A DNA stretch of 64,000 bases from Dipteris shenzhenensis (taxonomy: Eukaryota; Polypodiophyta; Polypodiopsida; Gleicheniales): NCBI GenBank assembly GCA_047967505.1, contig CM106541.1; one strand, 5' to 3'. The position numbers and the translations under genes were made by a program. Every line of letters begins with the position of its first letter. The first letter of the stretch is position 1. Below are positions 31,801 through 42,500 of this stretch, one piece after another. Under the pieces are notes generated by a model, which was not told where the DNA came from, made no database searches, and saw only the letters and a program-made list of their open reading frames with translations.

Positions 31801-33144
31801 CAACACTGGGATACTCTGCCAAATAGCCTGTCTAGCATCCTCTATATCGTGTGTCTCAGGATCAGCAGTAAGGAGGGTGGCATAGAAATCTGAAGCTATG
31901 CGTAAGACGTCATCTGGCTCTGTCTGTAAAACCCCATGTGAGTCAATAAGCTGAGATACACTCTCTCTACTATGTCTAGGGCCAAGAGTAGAGAAAAAGT
32001 GTTTATTGACTCTACCACCCATCTGAATCCAGAAGGACTCCCGTGCATGAAAGGCATACTCTGCTCTCTGATCAAGCAATAACTGCAGATGAGCCCTCGC
32101 TGCAGCAAGGCGCTCCTGAATCCAAGCATCTGAAGGCCGTTTCTGCTCTTCCCTCTGCAAAACTGCCAACTGCTGGCGAACACCAATCTCACGTCTGAGA
32201 ATATCTCGTCTCCTGGTAGAAGTACCTGAGTAGTAAAAGTCGCTAATACCAGAGAGGGCAGCGGCTAAATGTGATGGATGTGGCTGCCCACACTGGACAT
32301 GAGCAAACCATATCCGTAGGGCTGCCTCCGTAAGGTCCTCCTCTATGTAAAAGGCATCTGGAATCCTGATGCTGGCAGATCGGCCTCTCAAGTGAGGCTC
32401 TGAGATAGCCAGAACAACAGGGAAGTGGTCTGAAGTGGAAACCCCCGCAGCAATGCATACCGATCCACCTCTGTCTAGTGCCCAGTCATCTACATAAAAT
32501 CTGTCAATGCGTGCATGAATAGGCATCTGTTGCCTCCTGTTCGACCAAGAGAACAGGAGGGACTGTGGCTGAATAAGAAAGGCATCATTACACCAAGTAT
32601 CTCTGCCACAGAAATGGAAAAGGAAGGCATCCCAAGCTGCTCTCTCCAAAGAGTGAAGTCCGCCTTCTCTACCCCCTTTTTTGTCTGAAGGTAACTCGAC
32701 CATGTTAAAGTCACCTCCAATCACCCAAGAATCCACAATGGGGGCCCAGGAGAGCAAAGTCTTCCACATAAGGACACGTTCCCCTCTAATGTTGGAGGCA
32801 TATAGGTTGAGGAAGCCAACCTTACGCCCTCCAATCAAAAGAATAATCCACTGAGCTCTAGAGGGGATAATGACTCCGTGCCCAACAACTAAGGGGAGAA
32901 CCAACTGCGAAACTGAAATAGAAGTGCCTCCCCTAGTGCCCAAGGCAGGCGACCAAAAAGTATGGCCAGAAAGCAACTTGCCTAACTTGGCACAATCTCT
33001 ATAATCCAGCTTGTGCTCTTGAATAAATAATATATCAATAGAACCCCCAGTAACACCTGGATGAAGCTGATCCCGGATCAGCTGTCTACGGCGGCGATGT
33101 GGGACGCCACCTAGGCCCTGTATGTTCCAACTGATAATCCTCAT
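28808..33144 (-). pseudogene. LINE-b ORF2 (endonuclease, reverse transcriptase, zf-RVT), few lesions
   Basis: 33144-30913: endonuclease MRIISWNIQGLGG, FIQEHKLD, IGGDFNMVE, TSDHFPVVL, then reverse transcriptase WRPITLLGTCYKI, LLLDFEKAYDRVDW, SVRQGCPLAPFLF and catalytic LADD (31020-31009). A 5-bp deletion near 30954 (GCATTTATTT versus GCATTGGATTTATTT in LINE-c) shifts the frame; the reading continues 31031-29256 and is stopped by TGA where relatives have TGG (FMT-W-GSVAW). 29249-28808 finishes the protein with one more 5-bp deletion near 29070. Three small lesions in an otherwise complete protein imply a recent insertion. Confidence 0.9.
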
Positions 33145-34699
33145 CGACGGGAGGATGTAGAGTGGAACACCTTACCCGACCTAGTGGCGGAAACAAACCC
33201 CTCAATAGGGGAAGACCTCCTGCTCGAGGAGGGAGGGAAGGAACCCAGTGGTGGAAAATCAATAGGGGAAAGAATCCTGGCACCTGAAGAAGAAGCCCTG
33301 TCAATAGGAAACCCAACCACTGGCTCCCCAAAAGTAGCGGGCACAAACTCCTCCTCTGGGAAATCTGAACTCTCTGCCAAGGCTGAAAACGAGTTCCTGT
33401 GGAGCAATCCAGACACCGGAGTACGAAGGATCCCTTGTGAGGGAAGAGGATCAACAGTGTAAGCTATCCCCTTCCCCCTATCCAAGGGAGGGAGTGAGGA
33501 ATGCTCTCTATCCTGTGTCTGCCCAGCCGCGGAGATCTCTCCGTCCTCAAGAGGAACATCTGGCACTGCTGGATCTAAGGAAGAAGCTACAACTGGGGAG
33601 GAGGTCGAAGATTCAGCGTCTCGGACTGTGCAAGGTGAGACAGGAGGGACAGCTCGAGGTGAAGCAGAGTCTACTAATGTACCCTCGTGAACTAAAGGAG
33701 GGACCTGCACACGTACTGGAACCCACTGTAAAGCGTCGCGTGTGCCTGAGGGAGGTGGGGGTCGAGGAGCAGGTGAAGGACCTGTACCACCCCCCTGTCG
33801 AGGCCGAGGAATAGGTATTGGACCTGTACCACCACCTGACTGAGCAGGACCACCACGTGAAGAACGAGGAGCAGGAGCTGGACCTGTACCACCCCTCTGT
33901 CAAGGTCGAGGGGCAAGTGCCGGGTCTAATCCCCCCCCTGTCCCCCCTGTCGATGCCCTGAGGCGGTAGCTGTACCAGAGGGCTTCTTAGGCCTTTTCTT
34001 CTTCCTGGGGCAATCCCTGGCAAAGTGTCCCGAGGTCCTGCAAATCTTGCACTGGTCCTGCCTGCCTGAAATCTCCACTCTCTGGCGAAAAAAGGAACCA
34101 TTCGGGCGCTGGATCATGACGTGGTCCATCTTGAGGTTAGGATCCTTGCAAAGGACCCTAACTCTAGGAACCCCATCAGCCTTGGTTGCCTCTGCTGCAG
34201 TCAATGGCAACCCAGGGAGGGGTGGGATCTCAGCAACTGCGCCAAAATGCTCCCCAATAACAGAAAGAAGTCGATGGTAAACCTGGGGAAGCCCGGGGAA
34301 CCTGATGAAGAGCGAGAAGATTTTCTTATTTGCCTCTACTGGGTCGAAACCAATGTGAAAGGCTTCAAAGAAGATCTTCCTGTGTCCCAGGTGTAAAAAC
34401 TCGGCCTTGAGCACAGTGCTCGCAGCCTCTAGAGTGTCAAAAACAACCTGGAAAAAACCTCGTCCCAGAAGGCGAACATCTAACAATCGAGGAGTGAGGT
34501 CTGGGGGGAGAGCCGCAAGCATCCAGTCTCTGGCTTGGGATCTGGAGGGGTGAGACCCGAAGATGCGTGCTAGCAATGTGGTAGAGCATTCAATCTCTAC
34601 ATCCTTCTTGAGCTGCTGCAACTCGTCTTTAGAGAAAGTGATAGTTTTCGCGGCCGGTGGAGGTGGAGTAGGATTGGCTGATGGGATATCCATCGCCAA
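33141..34699 (-). pseudogene. LINE-b ORF1 (RNA-binding, zinc knuckle), one frame change
   Basis: Starts MAMDIPSANPTPPPPAAK at 34699. N-terminal domain (DELQQLKKD, ARDWMLAAL, LLGRGFFQVVF, FPGLPQVYHRLL) has the layout of the DUF4283-type region of plant LINE ORF1. Then a CX2CX4HX4C knuckle (CKICRTSGHFARDC) and basic KKKRPKK. The frame is lost between about 33960 and 33720 in a repetitive GGACCTGTACCACC region; the Pro/Ser-rich C-terminal 189 codons are open (33710-33141), ending SSRR-TGA. That TGA overlaps the ATG of ORF2. Confidence 0.82.
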
Positions 34700-34739
34700 T
34701 CAAGGTGAGGAGACCGACTCTAACAAAATAAAGGCTCCT

Positions 34740-35432
34740 TCCGTTCCAAAAGAGCTGCGGGAGAAAAGGGGGCAGACGAGGGGAAAAGGAGGCAAGGAGG
34801 AAGCAGGGGGGAAGGGGAGGAAAGGAGGAGAGGGGCTGGGGCTGATGAGAGGGGAGAGGGGCAAGCTGAGAGGGAGGGAGGGGGCGTTGGAGGGGAGGGC
34901 TAAGAGGGAAAGGAGAGGAGAAGAAGGAGAGGGGAAGGAGAGAAGGGAAGGACAGGAGAGGGGGGGGGGGGGAGGGGGCGGAGAAGCAGGGAGGAGGCGG
35001 GGGGAGCAGGCTGAGAGGTAGGGAGAGGACTGACAGGAAGAGAGGGGGCGGGAGAGCAGGCAGGGAGGGGGCGGGACAGCAGGGGGGAGGCGAAGGGCAA
35101 GCAAGGGAGGGGGCGGGACAGGGGGAAGGGGCAGAACAGCAGGGGGGAGGGGGCGGAGGCAGGGAGAGGGGGCGGAACAGCAGGGGGGAGGGGGCGGAGG
35201 CAGGGAGAGGGGGCGGAATAGCAGGGGGGAGGGGGCGGAAGCAGGGAGAGGGGGCGGAAGGGCAGGGGGAGGGAACGAGGGAAAGGTAGGGGGAGGGGGC
35301 GGAGCAGCAGGGGGGGAGGGGGGGGAGCAGCAGGGAGGGGGCGAGGGACAGGCTGAGGGGAGAGAGAGAGGGACGGGCTGAGGGAGGGGGAGCAGCAGGG
35401 GAACGGGGAGGAGCAGCAGCTCCAGCAGTGAG
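34740..35432 (-). repeat. LINE-b 5' UTR, polypurine on + strand
   Basis: About 0.7 kb of GGGAGGGGGCGGAGCAGCAGG-like words in loose tandem array, almost free of C and T on the plus strand. The transcript would be C/U-rich and the opposite strand has many G4-5 runs. Long proline-rich frames here are composition artefacts. Confidence 0.85.
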
Positions 35433-35442
35433 TGGTATCCCT

Positions 35443-37050
35443 TACCTGTATCTTCAATGTCCACTACATAGAAATTGACGGTGGTGGTCAACCCATTGAC
35501 AGTGATGGGGAAATCCTCAATGACTCCTAGGGTGGCGAGTCGTCAACCATCTGCTACCTTGATTTGAGTGGAGGAATGCCTTGTACATTTCAAATTCAAT
35601 TTCTTCATGATTCGGGGCACCATGATATTACATGCAGCTCCCCCATCAACACACATATTTTTGACACGGCAATTATCTATGATGACATCGATTGTATGTG
35701 GCTGCCGATTAATTTCTTCAGAGATAGAAGATACCTCTCGTACCTTTCCCTTTTTCTTGTTCCTCCTTGTTGACAGCCCTTGCTGCAGCTCACGTCTTAC
35801 CTTAGGGCTTAATGCTATTAGTTGAGGGAGCGTGATGCTCAAAGACCGATGAGCAAGGTCCTGTACGACCGAATAGTTCTCTTGCACTGAGCCGATGGGA
35901 AAATCCGAGGGCAACCACTTACTCCTGTGGGATCTTTTAGTCTTCTCTGTTGGTGGGTCTGCCATCTCAGCATCTGAGGGCTCTGAGAAGGACACCTTCT
36001 TCCTGGGGTGGCCTGGTCCACGGTTTGGAGAGGGGTCCGAGGTGGTACGACTTCTTTTCCCAAGGTCAAGGATCTCTACATCAGAATCCTCAATGCCTGA
36101 TTCACTTAGAAGATTCATCCTTGGAATATTGGGACATTCTGTGCGATAATGACCCTTCTGGTGGCACTTGTAGCATACAACATTGCACGGTCTCTAGGAG
36201 GGCGGTTGGCTTGATTTCTGATGCCCACCATCTCAAGCCGAAGATCATTCAGGGCCTTGGCTAGGTCATTGACTCTAGGTTCTGTTGTAGGAGGGGCCTC
36301 TTTAGCTGGAGGGGCCGAGGGAGAAGAAAGGAGGGGGGCTCGTGGGCGAGGCTGGGGAAATCTTCGAGGGGAAGGGTAAGAATATACACCTTGTTGAGGG
36401 TAAGCATCTAAGGGAGGACCATACATTTGAGGTGGAGGCGGTGGATACATCCCTCATGAGGGATGAGGGTATGCCCCTGAGTTAGACCCCCCAGGTCATT
36501 ATTGCAGGAATTGAGGGGGTTGCGGAGGGACAATCGTCTTCTTTGAAGCGGGGTCAGACTGAACTTTATCAAACTTTTGAGCAATCTCATGTGCTAGCAC
36601 CATAGTTTCGGGATTCTCCTATTTAAGCTTGAGGCGGAATTCGTCACTTGCTCCTCCTACAAGGTAGCCCAACACATGGTGAGTGATTCCAGCTCGAAAT
36701 CCGGCATTGTCCTCCTGCGTGGCAATTAAACGGTCCAGGAGCACGGCCGCTCGATCCACATATCGACGCGCCGTCTCACCTTCTGACTGCTTCAAGTTTG
36801 CCACCTGCAGATACACATTCTCCGGTTCCTCTTCTTTGCCGAAATACTCAATCATCGCTGATGTCAACCTTGGCCAGCTTTGGCGAACGTCTTCGGCCTG
36901 CTTCTCATACCACACTTGAGCAAAACTGTCTAGAAATGTGGGAAGAACCAACAGCCATCTGTCTTCAGTAAGAAACTTGAGAGAAACACAACAGCGCTTG
37001 AAGGCCACAAGATACTCATTCTGTCCACAAAACACGGGCATGTCAGCCAT
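35443..37050 (-). pseudogene. Gypsy gag and protease
   Basis: Gag 37050-36619: MADMPVFCGQNEYLVAFKRC, WYEKQAEDVRQSWPRLTSA, EGETARRYVDRAAVLLDRL. Then a Pro-rich linker (36450-36190). A frame change brings in the zinc knuckle (CX2CX4HX4C, C-YK-C-HQKG-H-YRTE-C) near 36180-36130, which runs on into 36118-35543, ending in the retroviral-type protease with CVDGGAACNIMVP (the DGGA form common in plant Ty3). Continuation into reverse transcriptase is cut by the LINE insertions at 35443. Confidence 0.85.
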
Positions 37051-37139
37051 GCTTAGAAGATGGAAAAGAGAGAGGCAAGACGAGGCTTATCTATGGACAA
37101 ACAATAGAAAGAGGAAGCTTGAACTGAAAATCAGGTGAA

Positions 37140-38885
37140 GATACATCCACAAAGCACACATAGGCGGGGTAGGGTGTGACTGGTGTATTGTGAAATACTA
37201 CACGGGAAGAATCTTCAGCATAGAATAGCACATAAACAATCTTTAAAGGACCAACCCTCATGATATCACATCCATCTTTACAAGCGAGGGTTAGAGACAC
37301 GGCGCTGCATGAGGTTGTTCATCAAGGCAAACAAGAATGCCATGACAAATGTCAACAGTTGGAGAGCTTGCACATCACCTTCAGCTTCTTCTAGTTCTTG
37401 TAGTCGCCATGCTATTTCTTCAAGGGGTGTGCGGTCTGGCATCCTTCTTTTGAGAAATGTCCTTGAGGACCTTTTTGATGATCTTCCGAAGTTGGTAAAA
37501 TCGTATCAAATATGCCCAACACTTAGTTTCATGATGACCACAACCTTTGCATTCCTTACAAATGATCACCCTCCTTCGTGGCTTGCGACTTTGTTGGAGT
37601 AGTGCTTTCACTCGCGTGATGTGTGATTGAAGTAGTACAAGCTTCACATGCCAAGAAATTAGCAACTAGATTTCGAGCTCGAGGGTTATGCTGAATTTTA
37701 ACCTCTTCAAATTGGTTGCAAAGTTCCAATGCTTATTGATGTCGTGAAACCAAGCCTTTGCTCCGCACCTTCCACCTTCCACTAACTTGTTCACACACTA
37801 GTTGAGAATCTCCTTGCACCTCAAGTTGCTTGACGTGATGTTCTTGTGCCTTTTGTAGCCAAAAAATGAGCGCCGAGTACTCAGCTTTATTGCAAGTACT
37901 TGCAGGTGTAGACTTGCTATAACAATACTCCTCACCACCCGGTGAAGTGAGCTTCACACCCACGCCAGTAGCCTTGGTTGAAGGTTTCTAAGCTCCATCA
38001 AATTGAAGGATCCAGGATGTCATCACACCAAGACTAAAATTCGAACATCCCAAGTTTCTCGGTAGTCCAAGATAGGTAGAAGGAGAGGGTGGGGAGAATT
38101 CAACACTTGAGCCAAACGTTCAGCACCAAATAAACTTGCAATCCTTTGTTGATAGTTTATCTTTAGACGAAAAAGAATTACAACTTGAAGGTCGAAATGA
38201 GGCACAAAAGGTTGATTAGGTACAAATGGATTCCTTGGTTGAAACATTACCAACCATAGCCGAGGCCTAGAAACCTTTGTAGTGAGATTGAGAATAAACC
38301 ATTCAAGATGAGCTTATCCACAGGAATTAACAAGCAGATACACCAAATATGCCCCCAAGCTTAGGGAGCATCCAACCCTTCAATGAAGGATACCCTTTTA
38401 ATTACCTCCGAAGCAGCAAGTAGCTCGATCACTGCACAATGAGTAGAATTAAAATCAAAGTTCTCCCAGCGTATCAATAGTTCTTCGCCTTGAACCAACC
38501 ACGGTGTATCATCCCATCCGCCATCTCCTTGAACAATGCACTGGACAATCAGCCGTTGAAGGTCGACGTGAAGATCAAGAAAGAGATCTCGCCAATTGGT
38601 AGCCGTAATGAGTGGAGGACCAGGCACCAAATCCTTAAACTCGTCGAGAAGTGACATAAATATCCACCCTCCTCATGTGGCGTGCGTCCGTGAAGTGAAC
38701 TTGGAAAAGTTTCGAATCGGCGATCTAGCAGGAGATGTGAATAGAGCACATGAAATGAAGTACTTTTGCTTTTTACAGCAAAAGTAAACTCCCCACGGTT
38801 AGAGAGTTACAGTTTCCGAGATTTCAATATATAAACAAAAATCATTACATTTTCATCACTTCCAACTTGTTGGCCCAATGATAAG
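37140..38885 (-). pseudogene. Retroelement-derived block: unknown domain, RNase H, zinc knuckle
   Basis: Minus-strand order: a 98-codon frame 38657-38361 (MSLLDEFKDLVPGPPLITAT, unrecognised); 38253-38023 with YQQRIASLFGAERLAQVL and LPILDYRETWDV; an RNase H domain at 37995-37733 (WILQFDGA, then a TAG, CNKAEYSALI, VQGDSQLVCEQV: the Asp, Glu, Asp set) of the extra RNase H type seen in some plant Ty3 lineages; a CX2CX4HX4C knuckle (CKECKGCGHHETKC) near 37580-37540. It lies upstream of the Gypsy gag where a leader would be expected. Whether it belongs to that element or is a separate insertion is not clear. Confidence 0.6.
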
Positions 38886-38969
38886 GGGGGTGGTACAGGT
38901 CCTTCACCTGCTCCTCGACCCCCACCTACCTCAGGTACACGCGACGCTCTACAGTGGGTTCCGGTACGT

Positions 38970-39539
38970 GTGCAGATCCCTCCTTCAGTTCACGAGGGTA
39001 CCTTAGTGGACTCTGCTTCACCTCGAGCTGTCCCTCCAGTCTCACCATGCACAGTCCGAGATGCTGAAGCTTCGACCTCCTCCCCGGTTGCAGCTTCTTC
39101 CTTAGATCCAGCGGTGCCAGATGCTCTTCCTGAGGAAGGAGAGGTCTCCGCGGCTGGGCAGACACAGGATAGAGAGCATTTCTCACTTCCTCCCTTGGAT
39201 AGGGGGAAGGGGATAGCTTACACTATTGATCCTCTTCCCTCACAAGGGATCCTTCGCACTCCGGTGTCTGGCTTGCTCCACAGGAACTCGTTTTCAGCCT
39301 TGGCAGAGGGTTCAGATTTCCCAGAAGAGGAGTTTGTGCCCGCTACTTTTAGGGAGCCAGTGATTGGGTTTCCTGTTGATAGGGCTTCTTCTTCAGGTGC
39401 CAGGATTCTTTCCCCTGTCGATTTTCCACCACTTGGTTCCATCCCTCCCCCCTCGAGCAGGAGGTCTTCCCCTGTTGAGGGGTTTGTTTCCACCACTAGG
39501 TTGGGTAAGGTGTTCCACTCTACATCCTCCCGTCGATGA
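38970..39539 (+). pseudogene. LINE-c ORF1, C-terminal 189 codons
   Basis: Open from MQIPPSVHEGTLVDSASPRA to SSRR-TGA, nearly identical to the LINE-b ORF1 end (33710-33141). It lacks the N-terminal domain and knuckle through 5' truncation. TGA at 39537-39539 overlaps the ORF2 ATG at 39536. Confidence 0.85.
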
Positions 39540-42500
39540 GGATTATTAGTTGGAACATACAGGGCCCACATCGCCGCCGTAGACAGCTGATCCGGGATCA
39601 GCTTCAGCCAGGTGTTACTGGGGGTTCCATTGATATATTATTTATTCAAGAGCACAAGCTGGATTCTAGAGATTGTGCCAAGTCAGGTAAGTTGCTTTCT
39701 GGCCATACTTTTTGGTCGCCTGCCTTGGGCACCAGGGGGGGTACTTCTATTTCTGTTTCGCAGTCGGTTCTCCCCTTAGTTGTTGGGCACGGAGTCATTA
39801 TTCCCTCTAGAGCTCAGTGGATTATTCTTTTGATTGGAGGGCGTAAGGTTGGTTTCCTTAACCTATATGCCTCCAACATTAGAGGGGAACGTGTCCTTAT
39901 GTGGAAGACTTTGCTCTCCTGGGCCCCCATTGTGGATTCATGGGTGATTGGAGGTGACTTTAACATGGTCGAGTTACCATCAGACAAAAAAGGGGGTAGA
40001 GAAGGCGGACTTCACTCTTTGGAGAGAGCAGCTTGGGATGCCTTCCTTTTCCATTTCTGTGGCAGAGATACTTGGTGTGATGATGCCTTTCTTATTCAGC
40101 CACAGTCCCTCCTGTTCTCTTGGTCGAACAAGAGGCAACAGATGCCTATTCATGCACGCATTGACAGATTCTATGTAGATGACTAGGCACTAGATAGAGG
40201 TGGATCGGTTTGCATTGCTGCTAGGGTTTTCACTTCAGACCACTTCCCTGTTGTGCTGGCTATCTCAGAGCCTCACTTGAGAGGCCGGTCTGTCAGCATC
40301 AGGATTCCAGATGCCTTTTACACAGAGGAGGACCTTACAGAGGCAGCCCTGCAGATATGGTTTGCTCATGTCCAGGGTGGGCAGCCATATCCATCTCATG
40401 TAGCCGCTGCCCTTTCTGGTATTAGCGACTTCTACCGCTCAGTTGCTTGTACCAGGAGACGAGATATTCTCAGACGTGAGATTGGTGTTCACCAGCAGTT
40501 GGCAGCTTTGCAGAGGGAACAGCAGAAACGGCCTTCAGATGCTTGGATACAGGAGCGCCTTGCTGCAGCAAGGGCTCATCTGCAGTTATTGCTTGATCAG
40601 AGAGCAAAGTATGCCTTTCATGCACGGGAGTCCTTCTGGATTCAGATGGGTGGTAGAGTCAATAAACACTTTTTCTCTACTCTTGGCCCTAGACATAATA
40701 GAGAGAGTGTATCCCAGCTTATTGACTCACATGGGGTTTTACAGACAGAGCCTGATGATGTCTTACGCATAGCTTCATATTTCTATGCCACCCTTCTTAC
40801 TGCTGATCCTGAGACACACGATAGAGAGGATGCTAGACAGGCTATTTGGCAAAGTATCCCTATGTTGGTGAATCCGGGCATGCATGTTCTACTCGATGCA
40901 ACTTTCACCAACACAGAGTTCAGGACTGCACTTTCAGCCCTTCACAAGGGCAAGTGCCCAGGTTCAGATGGCCTCACCCCATCTTTTTTCATTGCATTTT
41001 GGGATATGATTGGAGACTATATTACTTCAGCCCTGCAGGCCATTTGGGACTCTGGCGAGATGCTTGGGTCGCTTACAGAGGGTCTCATCCACCTTATCCC
41101 AAAAGGAGGTAGCAGAAATTTAGTGTCCCAGTGGAGGCCTATCACACTTCTCGGGACTTGTTACAAGATTCTGGCCAAGGCTATCAGCCTCCGATTGCAG
41201 CCACTTCTCCCTGATCTCATTCATGACACTCAGACGGCATTTGTGCATGGCAGAAGCATTTTTTATAACATTTTTTCTTTCTGGGAAGCTTCAGAGTGGG
41301 CCATGCAGAGTGGCCAGAATCTTGCCATTCTACTTTTGGATTTTGAAAAAGCTTATGACAGAGTAGATTGGGGTTTTTTGGAGGGCACCCTTCTATGCTT
41401 TGGCTTCACAGATGCTTGGATCAGAGGTGTTTCCTCTTTGTACAGATCAGCCCACAGCCAGGTACTTATTGGTGGGGTAAGGGGTGAGAGATTTCAGATT
41501 TCGAGATCAGTCCATCAGGGATGCCCCCTTGCTCCTTTCGTTTTTTTGTTCGTGGCCAAAGCTATGAGTATCTATGTTAGATCTCAAGCTGACATCTTTG
41601 GGCTAAGACTTCCCATCAGAAGGGAAGAGGAGCTACTTGACAGTGAGTTGGCTGATGACACAGCAATTTATTTGGATGCCTCTCCACAGACGCTCACTTC
41701 TTTCAGGACAGCATTGGATTTATTTTGCTTGGCGGCAGGGGCGCAGATAAATTGGCATAAATCCAATGGCTTTTGGATCAGTGATGAGGACACTCCAGTT
41801 TGGGGGCTTGACATAGGGTTCACTTGGGTTCAGAGGGGTGTGCCTATCAGGTATTTGGGCTGCTAGGTCGGCTTGGGTATTTCTACCACGCAGCAGTTTG
41901 CTTCCGTTTTGGAGAGCATCAGAAGGAAGCTTCTCTTTTGGAGCTCAGCCAAGCTGGATCTTGCCTCTAGAGTTGTGGTGGTCAACCAGGTCCTCTTGGC
42001 CACAGCCTGGTTTGTATGTTCATGTTGGTGCCGTTCTAGGGACTGCATCATTCAGCTCAGAAGACCGATCAGGAACTTTCTCTGGAGTGGGCTTGATGGC
42101 ACAGCAGATGCCTTAGCCAGGGTGGCTTGGGAGACCCTCATCCTCCCTACGCAGGATAGGGGTCTCAATATTATTGATCCAGATTTACAGTGCAGAGCTT
42201 TACTTTGCAAGTTGATGGTGCGAGGACTTATGCCACGTGGAAGGACTTTCTTATCAGCAGCATACAGAGGTGCACACCTTCCTTAGGAGGAGACTGGATG
42301 AGCAGTGTTAGATGGATCTTCACCACAGCACACCTCAGGTCACCTTCGTCCCCTCTCATGGTTGCCATTCTGAAAGCTTGGGCCAGTTTCAGAAGCACTC
42401 TTCGGAGGATTCCTCCTTCCTCCCGGGAAGAGATTGATAGGCAACCCCTCATGTGGAATGACAGTATTTTAGATGATCTTGGCAGGCCACTGGGTGCCTC

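Larger units (their letters stand above)
28711..35442 (-). mobile_element. LINE-b, full length (6.7 kb)
   Basis: Poly(T) at 28711, 3' UTR, ORF2 (33144 to about 28808), ORF1 (34699-33141) and a 0.7 kb G/A-rich (coding strand C/T-rich) 5' UTR ending AGCAGCAGCTCCAGCAGTGAG near 35432. Target copies TACCTGTATC at 28701-28710 and 35443-35452 (CTTACCTGTATCTT shared over 14 bases). It lies head to tail with LINE-a at the same target site. Confidence 0.9.

Noticed and set aside
38886-38890. Target duplication for LINE-c
   Set aside because: The left flank (TTGGCCCAATGATAAG) does not match the right flank; the 5' LTR has lost sequence here.
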